Positions 48,531 through 58,957 of a stretch of DNA of 64,000 nucleotides are shown piece by piece. The first letter of the stretch is position 1. Each line of letters opens with the position of its first letter. Position numbers and translations under genes: made by a program. The DNA comes from Nocardioides exalbidus (lineage in GTDB: Bacteria; Actinomycetota; Actinomycetes; Propionibacteriales; Nocardioidaceae), in assembly GCF_900105585.1 (NCBI RefSeq), contig NZ_FNRT01000002.1, positions 2,294,001 through 2,358,000 on the forward strand. Direction: 5' to 3'. The notes under the pieces are model-generated. The model made no database searches and had not been told where the DNA came from. It saw only the letters and a program-made list of their open reading frames with translations.

Positions 48531-49906
48531 GCACCGATCCGTCCTTCGACTATCAGACCGCCGGTCGCGACCACCTGTGGCTGCACTTCACCCGGCACTC
48601 GACCTACGAGAACGGCGGCGAGATGCCGCTGATCGTGAAGGGGGAGGGCCACAGGATCTGGGACAGCCACGGTCGCGAGTACATCGACGGCCTCGCGGGC
48701 CTCTTCGTCGTCCAGGTCGGCCACGGCCGCGAGGAGCTCGCCGAGGCGGCCGCCCGGCAGGCGAAGGAGCTCGCCTTCTTCCCGCTCTGGTCCTTCGCGC
48801 ACCCGAAGGCCGTCGAGCTCGCCGACCGGATCGCCTCGATGGCACCCGGCGACCTCAACCGCGTCTTCTTCACCACCGGCGGCGGCGAGGCGGTCGAGTC
48901 GGCCTGGAAGCTGGCCAAGCAGTACTTCAAGCTCACCGGCAAGCCCAACAAGCACAAGGTGATCTCGCGGGCCGTCGCCTACCACGGCACCCCGCAGGGC
49001 GCGCTCTCCATCACCGGCATCCCGCCGCTGAAGGAGATGTTCGAGCCGCTGGTCCCGGGCGCGCACAAGGTGCCCAACACGAACTTCTACCGCCGTCCCG
49101 ACTACGTCGGCGACGACGAGAAGGCCTTCGGCCGCTGGGCCGCCGACCGGATCGCCGAGGCCATCGAGTTCGAGGGCCCCGACACGGTCGCCGCCGTCTT
49201 CCTCGAGCCCGTCCAGAACGCCGGCGGGTGCTTCCCGCCGCCGCCCGGCTACTTCGAGCGGGTCCGCGAGATCTGCGACGAGTACGACGTCCTGCTCGTC
49301 TCCGACGAGGTCATCTGCGCCTTCGGCCGCGTGGGGGAGATGTTCGGCGCCTCCGAGTTCGGCTACCAGCCCGACATCATCACCTGCGCCAAGGGCATGA
49401 CCTCGGGCTACTCGCCGATCGGCGCGATGATCGCCAGCGACCGGCTCTTCGAGCCCTTCAAGTCCGGCACCACGTCCTACGCCCACGGCTACACGTTCGG
49501 CGGGCACCCCGTGTCCTCGGCCGTCGCGATGGCCAACCTCGACATCTTCGAGCGCGAGGGGCTCAACGCCCACGTGCAGCAGAACGCCCCGGCGTTCCGC
49601 GCCACCCTGGAGAAGCTGCTCGACATCCCGATCGTCGGCGACGTCCGTGGCCACGGCTACTTCTACGGCATCGAGCTGGTGAAGGACCGCGAGACCAAGG
49701 AGACCTTCGACGAGGCGGAGTCCGAGCGGCTCCTGCGCGGCTACCTCTCGGGTGCGCTCTGGGAGGCCGGGCTCTACTGCCGCGCCGACGACCGCGGCGA
49801 CCCGGTCATCCAGCTCGCGCCGCCGCTGATCATCGGCCAGCCCGAGTTCGACGACATCGAGCAGCGCCTCCGCTCGGTGCTGACGGGAGCCCTCGCCCAC
49901 CTCTGA
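48527..49906 (+). CDS. Class III aminotransferase (putrescine/omega-amine type)
   Basis: 459 residues. PLP lysine in [60 protein letters not shown]. Motifs fit omega-amine:pyruvate or putrescine:pyruvate transaminases (SpuC-like). With GABA-aldehyde dehydrogenase it would give GABA from putrescine. Cotranscribed with the Lrp regulator. Confidence 0.88.
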   Translation: MSTDPSFDYQTAGRDHLWLHFTRHSTYENGGEMPLIVKGEGHRIWDSHGREYIDGLAGLFVVQVGHGREELAEAAARQAKELAFFPLWSFAHPKAVELADRIASMAPGDLNRVFFTTGGGEAVESAWKLAKQYFKLTGKPNKHKVISRAVAYHGTPQGALSITGIPPLKEMFEPLVPGAHKVPNTNFYRRPDYVGDDEKAFGRWAADRIAEAIEFEGPDTVAAVFLEPVQNAGGCFPPPPGYFERVREICDEYDVLLVSDEVICAFGRVGEMFGASEFGYQPDIITCAKGMTSGYSPIGAMIASDRLFEPFKSGTTSYAHGYTFGGHPVSSAVAMANLDIFEREGLNAHVQQNAPAFRATLEKLLDIPIVGDVRGHGYFYGIELVKDRETKETFDEAESERLLRGYLSGALWEAGLYCRADDRGDPVIQLAPPLIIGQPEFDDIEQRLRSVLTGALAHL

Positions 49907-49962
49907 CATGGGCGCTCGCCTCGATGTGACCGGCCCCGGGTGAGCGGGGGAGGATGCCTCGC

Positions 49963-50688
49963 GTGAACGACGTCGTCCGCCCCGCTCGCCCGCACCACAA
50001 GCTCACCGAGGACGGGCGTCGCATGCGCGAGGTCCTCACCTACTCCCGGCGCGGCAGTCGCTTCACCCCGCGGCAGGCCGAGTCGTGGGCGGCGCACCAG
50101 GCCGACTGGGTGATCCCGGAGGAGGCCGTGGACAGGCCCGGCTTCTCGCTCGCCGAGCGGTTCGGCCGCGAGGCGCCGCTGATCGTGGAGATCGGCTCCG
50201 GCATCGGCGAGGCCACGGCGGTGCTGGCCGCCGCCCGGCCGGACCACAACGTGCTCGCCCTCGAGGTCTGGCTGCCGGGAGTCGCGGACTCGCTGTGGCG
50301 GGTGGCCGAGGCCGGCGCCGACAACGTCCGGTTCTGCTCGGTCGACGCCGTCTGGTCGCTCGAGCACCTGCTGGCGCCGTCGAGCCTCGCCGAGCTGTGG
50401 ACGTTCTTCCCCGACCCGTGGCGCAAGACCAAGCACCACAAGCGCCGCCTGGTGAACCCGGCCAACGCCGCGCTCGTCTCCTCGAGGCTCGTGCCCGGCG
50501 GGGCATGGCGGCTCGCGACCGACTGGGCCGACTACGCCGAGCAGATGCGCGAGGTGCTCGACGCCGAGCCGACGCTGGAGGGCGGTCCGGTCGAGCGCTG
50601 GGCCGAGCGCCCGGTCACCCGCTTCGAGCGCAAGGGCGTCGAGGTCGGCCGCGACATCGTCGACTACGTCTACCGCCGCACGAACTGA
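49963..50688 (+). CDS. trmB: tRNA (guanine-N7-)-methyltransferase
   Basis: 241 residues from the GTG at 49963; GGGGGAGG lies 9 bases upstream, whereas the ATG at 49954 directly abuts it. Motifs LIVEIGSGIGEATAVLA (SAM) and WTFFPDPWRKTKHHKRRLV (TrmB signature). It methylates G46 of tRNA. Confidence 0.93.
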   Translation: MNDVVRPARPHHKLTEDGRRMREVLTYSRRGSRFTPRQAESWAAHQADWVIPEEAVDRPGFSLAERFGREAPLIVEIGSGIGEATAVLAAARPDHNVLALEVWLPGVADSLWRVAEAGADNVRFCSVDAVWSLEHLLAPSSLAELWTFFPDPWRKTKHHKRRLVNPANAALVSSRLVPGGAWRLATDWADYAEQMREVLDAEPTLEGGPVERWAERPVTRFERKGVEVGRDIVDYVYRRTN

Positions 50689-50691
50689 GGC

Positions 50692-51406
50692 TCAGCCACC
50701 CAGGAGCGCGAGCTCCTCGTCGACGTAGGGGTCGACCTCGCCGATCGCGTCGAGCTCGTCCTTGAGCGCCCGCTGGATGTCCCGTGCCCGCTCGGTCTCG
50801 CCCAGGAGGCGGAGGGTCCACCCGACCATCCAGCGCGCGACGCGGGTACGCGCCGGGTCGCCGATCCGCATGCGTGCCTCCAGTGCCTCCTCGAACGCCA
50901 CCAGTGCGGCCTCGTGGTCGCCCGCATCCGCGTGGACCATCCCGATGTTGTGGAGCAGCGACGCGTCCCAGTCGAGGGCGACGGGGGAGGAGGCGGCCCG
51001 CGCGCGGTCCAGGGCCACCTGCTGGGCCGCCAGCCGGTCCGGGGGGCTCGACCACGAGCGCCACCATGTGGAGGGCGTCCACCTCGAGCTCCTCGAGGCC
51101 CGCCTCCGCCGCGGCCCGCGCCGCCTGCTCGAACAGCGGCCGCGACCCGGCCTCGTCACCCGCCGAGCGCAGCAACCGGCCCCGCTCGAGCGCGACCCGG
51201 ACGACGCCCTCCGGGTCGGCCGCCTCGATCGCGTCGAGCACGGCGTGCCCGTCGGCGTACCTCTCCTGCAGCCCGAGCGCGCGTGCCACCTGCGTCATGG
51301 CGTACGCCGCCGACGGGTCGCCGGCCGTCGCGGCGAGGGCCCGGAAGCGCTCCTCGGAGCCGGCGGGGTCGTCGAAGTCCCAGAGGTCGTGGAGGGCCGG
51401 TGCCAT
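50692..51406 (-). pseudogene. Tetratricopeptide-like protein, broken by a one-base insertion
   Basis: The N-terminal part, from the ATG at 51406, reads MAPALHDLWDFDDPAGSEER and continues to LHMVALVVEPP. The C-terminal part, in another frame, reads DRLAAQQVALDRARAASSPV, HNIGMVHADAGDHEAALVAF, EEALEARMRIGD and ends at 50692. The junction is a six-G run at 51041-51046 (six C on the coding strand); with five, the frames join. TPR-like helical repeats are visible (HADAGDHEAALVAFEEAL). The intact protein would have 237 residues. True loss or an assembly error; a second C/G run break in this window favours the latter. Function unknown. Confidence 0.75.
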
Positions 51407-51427
51407 GTCGGGAGCGTAGGACGCACC

Positions 51428-51433
51428 TATCCT
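51428..51433 (+). promoter_or_regulatory. Candidate -10 for leaderless lipoprotein-hydrolase transcript
   Basis: TATCCT ends 6 bases before the ATG at 51440 and no ribosome site is present. Confidence 0.5.
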
Positions 51434-51439
51434 CCTGTC

Positions 51440-52240
51440 ATGGGACGAGTCACGCGCGCGGGAGCGGTGCTCTGCGCGACCGCGCTGCTCGTGACCGGGT
51501 GCTCGGGCTCCACGGGTGGGACGGACGAGCCCGCCCCGTCCGGTGCGAGCACCGGTGCGACGGCGGACCCGACGGACGCGTTGCGCGAGCGCTGCGGCTC
51601 GGCGATGCCCGACGACGCCGACCTCGAGGCGATCACCCTCACCGGTGCGGCGGGGGCTGGGATCGAGGCCGCCCGCATCGGTCCGGCCGACGCCACGACC
51701 GTGGCCGTGCTGCTGCCGCAGATCAACGGGATGTGCGGCTGGGGACGGTGGGCGACGTTCGCGCAGGACGCGGGACTGACCTCGCTGCTCGTCAACCCCT
51801 GCGGCTACGGCGAGTCGGTCTGCACCCCCGAGCAGGACGCCGACCCGCTCGAGGAGGTGTCCGCGGCCGTCCGGCTCGCCCGCGAGGACCTCGGTGCTCG
51901 CCGCGTCGTCCTCCTCGGCACCTCGATGGGCGGTTCGCTCACGGTGATGGCGGTCGCCGCCGGCGCGGACGTCGACGCCTGGGCGGACATCTCGGGTCCG
52001 TCGTCGTGGGAGGGGGTCGAGCTGGTCTCCCTGGCGGGCGACCTCCCTGCGGCCGGGTTGGTCGTGATGGCGCCGAGCGACGGCCGGGCGGCCTTCCGCG
52101 ACGCGGGCGCGCTCGCGCGCACGGCGGGCGTACGCTTCCTCCCGGGCAGCGACGGCCACGGCTGGGACCTCCTCGTCGACCCCGTCGACCACCGGGTGAC
52201 GGCCATCGGCAGGCGTCTGCTGGCGCTCGCCGAGGGCTGA
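51440..52240 (+). CDS. Lipoprotein alpha/beta-hydrolase-like protein
   Basis: 266 residues with a signal peptide and lipobox LVTGC (Cys at about residue 19), so it is anchored outside. The mature part has an alpha/beta hydrolase core: LLGTSMGGSLTV (GxSxG nucleophile), PSDGRAAFRDAGAL and GSDGHGWDLLVDP (candidate His near the end). Substrate unknown. Just upstream of the S10 operon but unrelated to it. Confidence 0.8.
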   Translation: MGRVTRAGAVLCATALLVTGCSGSTGGTDEPAPSGASTGATADPTDALRERCGSAMPDDADLEAITLTGAAGAGIEAARIGPADATTVAVLLPQINGMCGWGRWATFAQDAGLTSLLVNPCGYGESVCTPEQDADPLEEVSAAVRLAREDLGARRVVLLGTSMGGSLTVMAVAAGADVDAWADISGPSSWEGVELVSLAGDLPAAGLVVMAPSDGRAAFRDAGALARTAGVRFLPGSDGHGWDLLVDPVDHRVTAIGRRLLALAEG

Positions 52241-52262
52241 GGTCGCCCGCGGACATTCCGAT

Positions 52263-52292
52263 TTGGCGTGGACGTGCGGAGTCTGTCAAGAT
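52263..52292 (+). promoter_or_regulatory. Candidate promoter of the S10 operon
   Basis: TTGGCG, 18 bases, CAAGAT. Position and hexamers are reasonable for a strong ribosomal operon promoter, but the -10 deviates at its first base. Confidence 0.4.
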
Positions 52293-52452
52293 GTTCCGGT
52301 TGCTCCGGCGGGTCGCCGGGGACGGCACACCTTGACTTCTGAATCGCGTCTCCTTGATCGAGCCAGTCGTCTGCGTGCGCCGCACCAGATCATTCCGGTG
52401 ATCGGAGACCCGACCAGATCCGCCGACCGGCGGGTGCCATCCAGAGCTTCAC

Positions 52453-52499
52453 CGCCTCCCCAGATGGAGGCGTGTCACGAGTAGCAAGCGCGACACGCC
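52453..52499 (+). promoter_or_regulatory. Two mutually exclusive hairpins in the S10 leader
   Basis: Hairpin A pairs CGCCTCC (52453-52459) with GGAGGCG (52467-52473). Hairpin B pairs GGCGTGTC (52469-52476) with GACACGCC (52492-52499). They share bases 52469-52473, so only one can form at a time. Such switching is typical of ribosomal protein leaders and attenuators; E. coli S10 leader is bound by L4, but no sequence similarity is claimed. Confidence 0.55.
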
Positions 52500-52604
52500 C
52501 GACCGCGGGGGTCGGAGGATGGCGGAGAGACAGGCGGTGCTCGCCCAACGGGGGCTGAGCGCCGAAACAGACCAGGCGTACGAGATCGAAGAGGACAGGG
52601 ACCT

Positions 52605-52913
52605 ATGGCGGGACAGAAGATCCGCATCAGGCTCAAGGCCTATGACCACGAGGTGATCGACACCTCGGCGCGGAAGATCGTGGACACCGTCACCCGCACG
52701 GGTGCGAAGGTCGCCGGCCCTGTGCCGCTGCCGACCGAGAAGAACGTGTACTGCGTCATCCGCTCGCCCCACAAGTACAAGGACTCCCGCGAGCACTTCG
52801 AGATGCGCACCCACAAGCGCCTCATCGACATCATCGACCCGACGCCGAAGACCGTCGACTCGCTGATGCGTCTCGACCTGCCTGCCGGTGTCGACATCGA
52901 GATCAAGCTCTGA
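52605..52913 (+). CDS. rpsJ: 30S ribosomal protein S10
   Basis: 102 residues, typical length. [20 protein letters not shown] and [17 protein letters not shown] are hallmarks. S10 is a 30S head protein and NusE in antitermination. First gene of the S10 operon. Confidence 0.98.
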   Translation: MAGQKIRIRLKAYDHEVIDTSARKIVDTVTRTGAKVAGPVPLPTEKNVYCVIRSPHKYKDSREHFEMRTHKRLIDIIDPTPKTVDSLMRLDLPAGVDIEIKL

Positions 52914-52923
52914 GGCTGCTGAG

Positions 52924-53583
52924 ATGACTTTCGAACGCAACGTGAAGGGGCTGCTGGGCACCAAGCTCGGCATGACCCAGCTCTGGGACGAGAACAACAA
53001 GGTCGTCCCCGTGACCGTGATCGCCGCGAGCACCAACGTGGTCACCCAGGTCCGCCAGCCCGAGGTGGACGGCTACAACGCCATCCAGGTCGGCTTCGGC
53101 GAGATCGAGGCCCGTAAGGTCAACTCGCCCGAGGCGGGTCACTTCTCCAAGGCCGGTGTCACGCCGCGTCGCCACGTCGCGGAGATCCGCACGGCCGACG
53201 CCGCGACCTACACCGTGGGCCAGGAGATCACCGTGGAGACCTTCGCCGCCGGCGAGGAGATCGACGTGACCGGCACCAGCAAGGGCAAGGGCTTCGCCGG
53301 AACCATGAAGCGTCACGGCTTCTCCGGTGTCTCCGCCTCGCACGGTGCCCACCGCAACCACCGCAAGCCGGGCTCCATCGGTGCCTGCGCCACGCCGGGT
53401 CGCGTGTTCAAGGGCACCCGCATGTCGGGCCGCATGGGCAACGACACGGTCACCACCCAGAACCTGACGGTGCACGCCGTCGACGCCGACAAGGGCCTGA
53501 TCCTGATCAAGGGCGCCGTTCCCGGCCCCAAGAACGGTCTCGTGGTCCTCCGCTCGGCCGCCAAGAAGACGCAGGAGGCCTGA
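52924..53583 (+). CDS. rplC: 50S ribosomal protein L3
   Basis: 219 residues from the ATG at 52924. [20 protein letters not shown] and [20 protein letters not shown] are conserved; the loop reaches the peptidyl-transferase centre. Starts 10 bases after rpsJ. Confidence 0.98.
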   Translation: MTFERNVKGLLGTKLGMTQLWDENNKVVPVTVIAASTNVVTQVRQPEVDGYNAIQVGFGEIEARKVNSPEAGHFSKAGVTPRRHVAEIRTADAATYTVGQEITVETFAAGEEIDVTGTSKGKGFAGTMKRHGFSGVSASHGAHRNHRKPGSIGACATPGRVFKGTRMSGRMGNDTVTTQNLTVHAVDADKGLILIKGAVPGPKNGLVVLRSAAKKTQEA

Positions 53584-53585
53584 GC

Positions 53586-54518
53586 ATGGCTGTCAAGACC
53601 GTCAAGGTCGACCTCCCCGCCGAGATCTTCGACGTCGAGGTCAACATCCCCCTGATCCACCAGGTCGTCGTGGCCCAGCAGGCCGCGGCCCGCCAGGGCA
53701 CGCACTCGACCAAGCGTCGCGGCGAGGTCCGCGGCGGTGGCAAGAAGCCCTACAAGCAGAAGGGCACCGGTCGTGCCCGCCAGGGCTCGACCCGCGCGCC
53801 GCAGTTCGCCGGTGGTGGCATCGTGCACGGCCCCAAGCCGCGCGACTACGACCAGCGCACGCCGAAGAAGATGAAGGCCGCCGCCCTGCGCGGTGCCCTG
53901 TCCGACCGGGCGCGCAACGACCGCGTGCACGTGGTCGAGTCCCTGGTGTCGGGCGACAAGCCCTCCACCAAGGCCGCCCTCGCCACGCTGACGTCGCTGA
54001 GCGACCGCGTGGGCTACCTCGTGGTGCTCGAGCGCTCCGACGCGATCACCTGGCTCTCGCTGCGCAACGCGCCCGAGGTCCACATCGTCGCCGTCGACCA
54101 GCTCAACACCTACGACGTCATCGCCTCCGACGACGTGGTCTTCACGCAGGGCGCCTACGACGCCTTCGTGAACGGCACGAGCGCCGGCACCGCTGCTGCC
54201 CCGGCCACCAAGGCCGAGAAGCCCGCCGCGACCACCGAGGCCCCGGCCGAGGTCAAGGCGTTCGCCGACGTCCCGGCTGCCGACGAGGCCGCCGCCGACG
54301 AGGCGCCCGCCCTGCCCCAGGGTGCCAAGGCCCCGCTCAAGAGCGGCAAGGCCCCCAAGGGCTACGAGGTCAAGGGCAACGCCGACTCCGGTCTCTACCA
54401 CGAGCCCGACGGCCAGTGGTACGACGCCACCGAGGCGGAGTTCTGGTTCAAGAGCGCCGAGGACGCCGAGGCCGCTGGCTTCACGCGCGCCGGTGGTGCG
54501 AAGGAGGACGACAAGTGA
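53586..54518 (+). CDS. rplD: 50S ribosomal protein L4 with C-terminal sunset-like domain
   Basis: 310 residues, about 90 more than usual. Residues 1-205 are ordinary L4 ([40 protein letters not shown]). After an Ala/Pro/Glu-rich linker (about 200-255) comes a compact module at about 259-304: [41 protein letters not shown]. It matches the pattern of the sunset domain seen at the ends of other actinobacterial proteins (for example ArfC and some ribosomal proteins). L4 contacts the exit tunnel; the added module should lie on the ribosome surface. The gene is intact and its end supplies the rplW ribosome site. Confidence 0.95.
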   Translation: MAVKTVKVDLPAEIFDVEVNIPLIHQVVVAQQAAARQGTHSTKRRGEVRGGGKKPYKQKGTGRARQGSTRAPQFAGGGIVHGPKPRDYDQRTPKKMKAAALRGALSDRARNDRVHVVESLVSGDKPSTKAALATLTSLSDRVGYLVVLERSDAITWLSLRNAPEVHIVAVDQLNTYDVIASDDVVFTQGAYDAFVNGTSAGTAAAPATKAEKPAATTEAPAEVKAFADVPAADEAAADEAPALPQGAKAPLKSGKAPKGYEVKGNADSGLYHEPDGQWYDATEAEFWFKSAEDAEAAGFTRAGGAKEDDK

Positions 54519-54820
54519 GCACCCTGCACAAGGACCACCGCGACATCCTGATCGCGCCGGTCGTGTCGGAGAAGAGCTACGGCCTGCTCGACGCGAACAA
54601 GTACACCTTCATCGTCCGCCCGGACGCCAACAAGACCGAGATCAAGATCGCGGTCGAGAAGGTCTTCGACGTCAAGGTCACCTCGGTCAACACGATCAAC
54701 CGCCAGGGCAAGACGCGCCGCACCCGCTACGGCCTGGGCAAGCGTCCGAACACCAAGCGCGCGATCGTCAGCCTCGCCGAGGGTCACCGCATCGACATCT
54801 TCGGAGGTCCGGTCTCCTGA
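54515..54820 (+). CDS. rplW: 50S ribosomal protein L23
   Basis: 101 residues from a GTG overlapping the rplD stop (GTGA); AAGGAGG inside rplD lies 7 bases upstream. [20 protein letters not shown] and [20 protein letters not shown] are typical. L23 is at the tunnel exit and is a docking site for SRP and trigger factor, next to where the L4 extension may sit. Confidence 0.97.
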   Translation: MSTLHKDHRDILIAPVVSEKSYGLLDANKYTFIVRPDANKTEIKIAVEKVFDVKVTSVNTINRQGKTRRTRYGLGKRPNTKRAIVSLAEGHRIDIFGGPVS

Positions 54821-54844
54821 CCGGGCTCCTGACTAGGAACTGAC

Positions 54845-55681
<837 letters not shown>

Positions 55682-55686
55682 CCGAC

Positions 55687-55968
55687 ATGCCTCGCAGCCT
55701 GAAGAAGGGCCCCTTCGTCGACGACCACCTTCAGAAGAAGGTGGACGCCGAGAACGAGAAGGGCAGCCACAACGTCATCAAGACCTGGTCGCGCCGGTCG
55801 ATGATCGTGCCCGACATGATCGGTCACACCATCGCCGTGCACGACGGTCGCAAGCACGTCCCGGTCTTCGTGACCGACTCCATGGTCGGCCACAAGCTCG
55901 GGGAGTTCGCCCCCACCCGCACCTACCGCGGACACGTCAAGGAAGACCGGAAGGGACGCCGTCGATGA
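55687..55968 (+). CDS. rpsS: 30S ribosomal protein S19
   Basis: 93 residues. [20 protein letters not shown] and [20 protein letters not shown] are diagnostic. Binds S13 in the 30S head. Overlaps rplV by ATGA. Confidence 0.98.
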   Translation: MPRSLKKGPFVDDHLQKKVDAENEKGSHNVIKTWSRRSMIVPDMIGHTIAVHDGRKHVPVFVTDSMVGHKLGEFAPTRTYRGHVKEDRKGRRR

Positions 55969-56390
55969 GCACCACCGAGCGCAGCCGCACCAGTGCGCGC
56001 CGCGAGTCGCTGCTCGGCGACCAGCCGGGCGCGTTCGCCAGCGCACGCTACGTGCGGATCACCCCGATGAAGGCCCGCCGTGTCGTCGACATGGTCCGCG
56101 GGCTCCCGGTCGACGAGGCCCTCACCCTGCTGCAGTTCGCGCCGCAGGCCGCCTCCGAGACCGTCTACAAGGTGCTGGAGAGCGCCGTCGCCAACGCCGA
56201 GACGACCGAGGGCCTCAACCGGGCCGACCTGGTCCTCTCCGTCGCGATGGTCGACGAGGGCCCGACGATGAAGCGTTGGCGTCCGCGTGCCCAGGGCCGT
56301 GCCACCCGCATCAACAAGCGCACCAGCCACATCACCCTCGCGGTGCAGCCGGCCGACGCGCTCACCACGAAGAACGGAAAGGGTGCCTGA
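55965..56390 (+). CDS. rplV: 50S ribosomal protein L22
   Basis: 141 residues from the ATG at 55965. [20 protein letters not shown] and the tunnel-lining hairpin region [20 protein letters not shown] are present. Stop overlaps the rpsC ATG (TGATG). Confidence 0.97.
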   Translation: MSTTERSRTSARRESLLGDQPGAFASARYVRITPMKARRVVDMVRGLPVDEALTLLQFAPQAASETVYKVLESAVANAETTEGLNRADLVLSVAMVDEGPTMKRWRPRAQGRATRINKRTSHITLAVQPADALTTKNGKGA

Positions 56391-57193
56391 TGGGCCAGAA
56401 GATCAACCCGAACGGCTTCCGCCTGGGCATCTCGACCGACCACAAGAGCCGTTGGTACGCCGACAAGCTCTACAAGTCGTACGTCGGCGAGGACGTCGCC
56501 ATCCGCAAGCTGCTCTCCAAGGGCATGGAGCGGGCCGGCATCTCCAAGGTCGAGATCGAGCGCACGCGTGACCGCGTCCGTGTGGACATCCACACCGCGC
56601 GTCCCGGCATCGTCATCGGTCGCCGTGGCGCCGAGGCCGACCGCATCCGCGGCGAGCTCGAGAAGCTGACCGGCAAGCAGGTCCAGCTCAACATCCTCGA
56701 GGTCAAGCAGCCCGAGATCGACGCTCAGCTGGTCGCCCAGGGAGTCGCCGAGCAGCTCGCAGGTCGCGTGCAGTTCCGTCGCGCCATGCGCAAGGCCATG
56801 CAGACCTCGATGCGCTCCGGTGCCAAGGGCATCCGGATCCAGTGCTCGGGTCGTCTCAACGGCGCCGAGATGTCGCGCACGGAGTTCTACCGCGAGGGCC
56901 GCGTGCCCCTGCACACGCTCCGCGCCGACATCGACTACGGCTTCTACGAGGCCAAGACCACCTTCGGCCGCATCGGCGTGAAGGTCTGGATCTACAAGGG
57001 CGAGGTCGCCGGCACCCGTGCCGAGCGCCAGGCCCAGCAGGCCGCCCGCGCCGGTGCCCCCGGTCGCGGCGGTCGTCCCAACACCCGTGGCGGCGAGCGC
57101 CCGAGCCGTGGTTCGCGCGGCGACCGCGCCCCTCGCGCCGAGTCGAGCGAGGCTCCGGCCGAGGCCGCTCCCAACGCCGGATCGGAGGCCTGA
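56390..57193 (+). CDS. rpsC: 30S ribosomal protein S3 with C-terminal tail
   Basis: 267 residues, longer than the ~233 of E. coli. [20 protein letters not shown] and [20 protein letters not shown] (KH domain) and the C-terminal domain [15 protein letters not shown]. The last ~45 residues are an Arg/Gly/Ala-rich tail, common in actinobacteria. S3 contacts mRNA at the entry. Confidence 0.97.
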   Translation: MGQKINPNGFRLGISTDHKSRWYADKLYKSYVGEDVAIRKLLSKGMERAGISKVEIERTRDRVRVDIHTARPGIVIGRRGAEADRIRGELEKLTGKQVQLNILEVKQPEIDAQLVAQGVAEQLAGRVQFRRAMRKAMQTSMRSGAKGIRIQCSGRLNGAEMSRTEFYREGRVPLHTLRADIDYGFYEAKTTFGRIGVKVWIYKGEVAGTRAERQAQQAARAGAPGRGGRPNTRGGERPSRGSRGDRAPRAESSEAPAEAAPNAGSEA

Positions 57194-57197
57194 CCTC

Positions 57198-57617
57198 ATG
57201 CTGATGCCCCGTCGCGTCAAGCACCGCAAGCAGCACCACCCCAAGCGCACCGGCGCTGCCAAGGGCGGCACGTCGCTCGCCTTCGGTGAGTTCGGCATCC
57301 AGGCGATCGAGGGTCACTACGTGACCAACCGACAGATCGAGTCGGCCCGTATCGCCATGACCCGCCACATCAAGCGTGGCGGCAAGGTCTGGATCAACAT
57401 CTACCCGGACCGTCCGCTGACCAAGAAGCCGGCCGAGACCCGCATGGGTTCCGGCAAGGGTTCCCCCGAGTGGTGGGTTGCCAACGTCAAGCCCGGCCGC
57501 GTCATGTTCGAACTCTCCGGCGTGGACGAGACCGTCGCCCGCGAGGCCATGCGCCGCGCGATGCACAAGCTCCCCATGAAGTGCCGGTTCATCTCCCGTG
57601 AGGCCGGTGAATTCTGA
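57198..57617 (+). CDS. rplP: 50S ribosomal protein L16
   Basis: 139 residues from the ATG at 57198. [20 protein letters not shown] and [20 protein letters not shown] are typical. Lies near the A and P tRNA sites. Overlaps rpmC (TGATG). Confidence 0.98.
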   Translation: MLMPRRVKHRKQHHPKRTGAAKGGTSLAFGEFGIQAIEGHYVTNRQIESARIAMTRHIKRGGKVWINIYPDRPLTKKPAETRMGSGKGSPEWWVANVKPGRVMFELSGVDETVAREAMRRAMHKLPMKCRFISREAGEF

Positions 57618-57859
57618 TGGCTACCAAGCTGAACGCCCACGAGCTCGACGAGCTCGACGCCACCGAGCTGGAGGCGAAGCTGCGCGAGGCCAAGGAGGAG
57701 CTGTTCAACCTCCGCTTCCAGGCGGCCACCGGCCAGCTGGACAGCCACGGCCGGCTCCGCGTGGTCAAGAAGGACATCGCCCGCATCTACACCGTGGTCC
57801 GCGAGCGCGAGCTCGGCATCCGCACCGCGCCGGGCACCAACGAAGAGGCGAAGGCATGA
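57617..57859 (+). CDS. rpmC: 50S ribosomal protein L29
   Basis: 80 residues. [20 protein letters not shown] is the L29 signature. Near the tunnel exit. Overlaps rpsQ as ATGA. Confidence 0.96.
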   Translation: MATKLNAHELDELDATELEAKLREAKEELFNLRFQAATGQLDSHGRLRVVKKDIARIYTVVRERELGIRTAPGTNEEAKA

Positions 57860-58125
57860 GCGAGAACGTAGTTGAGCGCAACCAGCGCAAGGTCCGCGAG
57901 GGCCTGGTCGTGAGCGACAAGATGGACAAGACCATCGTCGTCGCTGTCGAGGACCGCGTGAAGCACGCGCTCTACGGCAAGGTCCTGCGCAAGACGTCGC
58001 GCCTGAAGGCCCACGACGAGACCAACCAGTGCGGCATCGGCGACCGGGTCCTCATCATGGAGACCCGTCCGCTGTCGGCCACCAAGCGCTGGCGCCTCGT
58101 CGAGGTGCTCGAAAAGGCCAAGTGA
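57856..58125 (+). CDS. rpsQ: 30S ribosomal protein S17
   Basis: 89 residues from the ATG at 57856. [20 protein letters not shown] and [20 protein letters not shown] define it. Primary 16S rRNA-binding protein. Last gene of the S10 operon. Confidence 0.97.
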   Translation: MSENVVERNQRKVREGLVVSDKMDKTIVVAVEDRVKHALYGKVLRKTSRLKAHDETNQCGIGDRVLIMETRPLSATKRWRLVEVLEKAK

Positions 58126-58179
58126 CCTCAGGCCCCGCCGGGCCTCGAGCACAAGTTTCCACATATCAGTTCGGCCAGG

Positions 58180-58203
58180 CTCGCTCCCCGCTGAGGGGGC
58201 GAG
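58180..58203 (+). terminator. Hairpin between rpsQ and rplN
   Basis: CTCGCTCCCC (58180-58189) pairs with GGGGGCGAG (58195-58203), one G-U pair and a short loop, in the ~105-base gap between the S10 and spc gene groups. It may attenuate readthrough or mark an operon boundary. Confidence 0.4.
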
Positions 58204-58230
58204 AACCAGCTCGACAACCAGGAGAAATCA

Positions 58231-58599
58231 ATGATCCAGCAGGAGTCGCGACTCAAGGTCGCCGACAACACCGGTGCGAAGGAGATCCTCTGCATCCGTG
58301 TTCTCGGTGGCTCTGGCCGTCGCTACGCCGGCATCGGTGACGTCATCGTCGCCACCGTCAAGGACGCGATCCCCGGTGGCAACGTCAAGAAGGGCGACGT
58401 CGTCAAGGCCGTCATCGTGCGCACCGTCAAGGAGCGTCGCCGCGCCGACGGTTCCTACATCCGCTTCGACGAGAACGCCGCCGTCATCCTCAAGAACGAC
58501 GGCGAGCCCCGTGGCACGCGCATCTTCGGCCCCGTCGGCCGCGAGCTGCGCGAGAAGCGCTTCATGAAGATCATCTCGCTCGCCCCCGAGGTGCTGTGA
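58231..58599 (+). CDS. rplN: 50S ribosomal protein L14
   Basis: 122 residues. [20 protein letters not shown] and [20 protein letters not shown] are diagnostic. Binds the intersubunit face. First gene of the spc group, preceded by AGGAGA. Confidence 0.98.
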   Translation: MIQQESRLKVADNTGAKEILCIRVLGGSGRRYAGIGDVIVATVKDAIPGGNVKKGDVVKAVIVRTVKERRRADGSYIRFDENAAVILKNDGEPRGTRIFGPVGRELREKRFMKIISLAPEVL

Positions 58600-58602
58600 G
58601 AG

Positions 58603-58956
58603 ATGGGTAAGGACATGAACATCAAGAAGGGCGACACCGTCAAGGTGATCGCTGGCAAGGACAAGGGTGCCCAGGGCAAGGTCATCTCGGTCCTCCGCGA
58701 GGAGGACCGCGTGATCGTCGAGGGCGTCAACCTCGTCAAGCGCCACACCAAGTCGGTTCAGCAGACCAACACCACCGGCGGCATCATCACGCGTGAGGCG
58801 CCGATCCACGTCTCCAACGTGATGCTGGTCGAGGGTGACGGCGTCACCCGCATCGGCTTCCGCCGCGACGAGGTCACCAAGCGTCGCCCCGACGGGTCGA
58901 CCTACAGCGCCACCCGCTCGGTCCGCGTGTCCCGCAAGACCGGCAAGGAGATCTGA
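58603..58956 (+). CDS. rplX: 50S ribosomal protein L24
   Basis: 117 residues from the ATG at 58603; ATG 58615 is possible (MNIKKGD, the more usual N-terminus). KOW motif [20 protein letters not shown]. Initiates 50S assembly and lies near the exit tunnel. Confidence 0.96.
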   Translation: MGKDMNIKKGDTVKVIAGKDKGAQGKVISVLREEDRVIVEGVNLVKRHTKSVQQTNTTGGIITREAPIHVSNVMLVEGDGVTRIGFRRDEVTKRRPDGSTYSATRSVRVSRKTGKEI

Positions 58957-58957
58957 G

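Larger units (their letters stand above)
52241..52604 (+). other. Leader region upstream of rpsJ (364 bp, no gene)
   Basis: No protein gene is evident here. A promoter-like pair TTGGCG (52263-52268) and CAAGAT (52287-52292), spacing 18, is the best candidate; a TTGACT at 52332-52337 has only a poor -10. Two overlapping hairpins (described separately) lie nearer the 3' end. The leader of about 300 bases suggests regulation of the S10 operon through its RNA. Confidence 0.6.

Noticed and set aside
52332..52360. TTGACT promoter in the S10 leader
   Set aside because: The -35 is good but no acceptable -10 lies 16-18 bases downstream (TGATCG or TTGATC).
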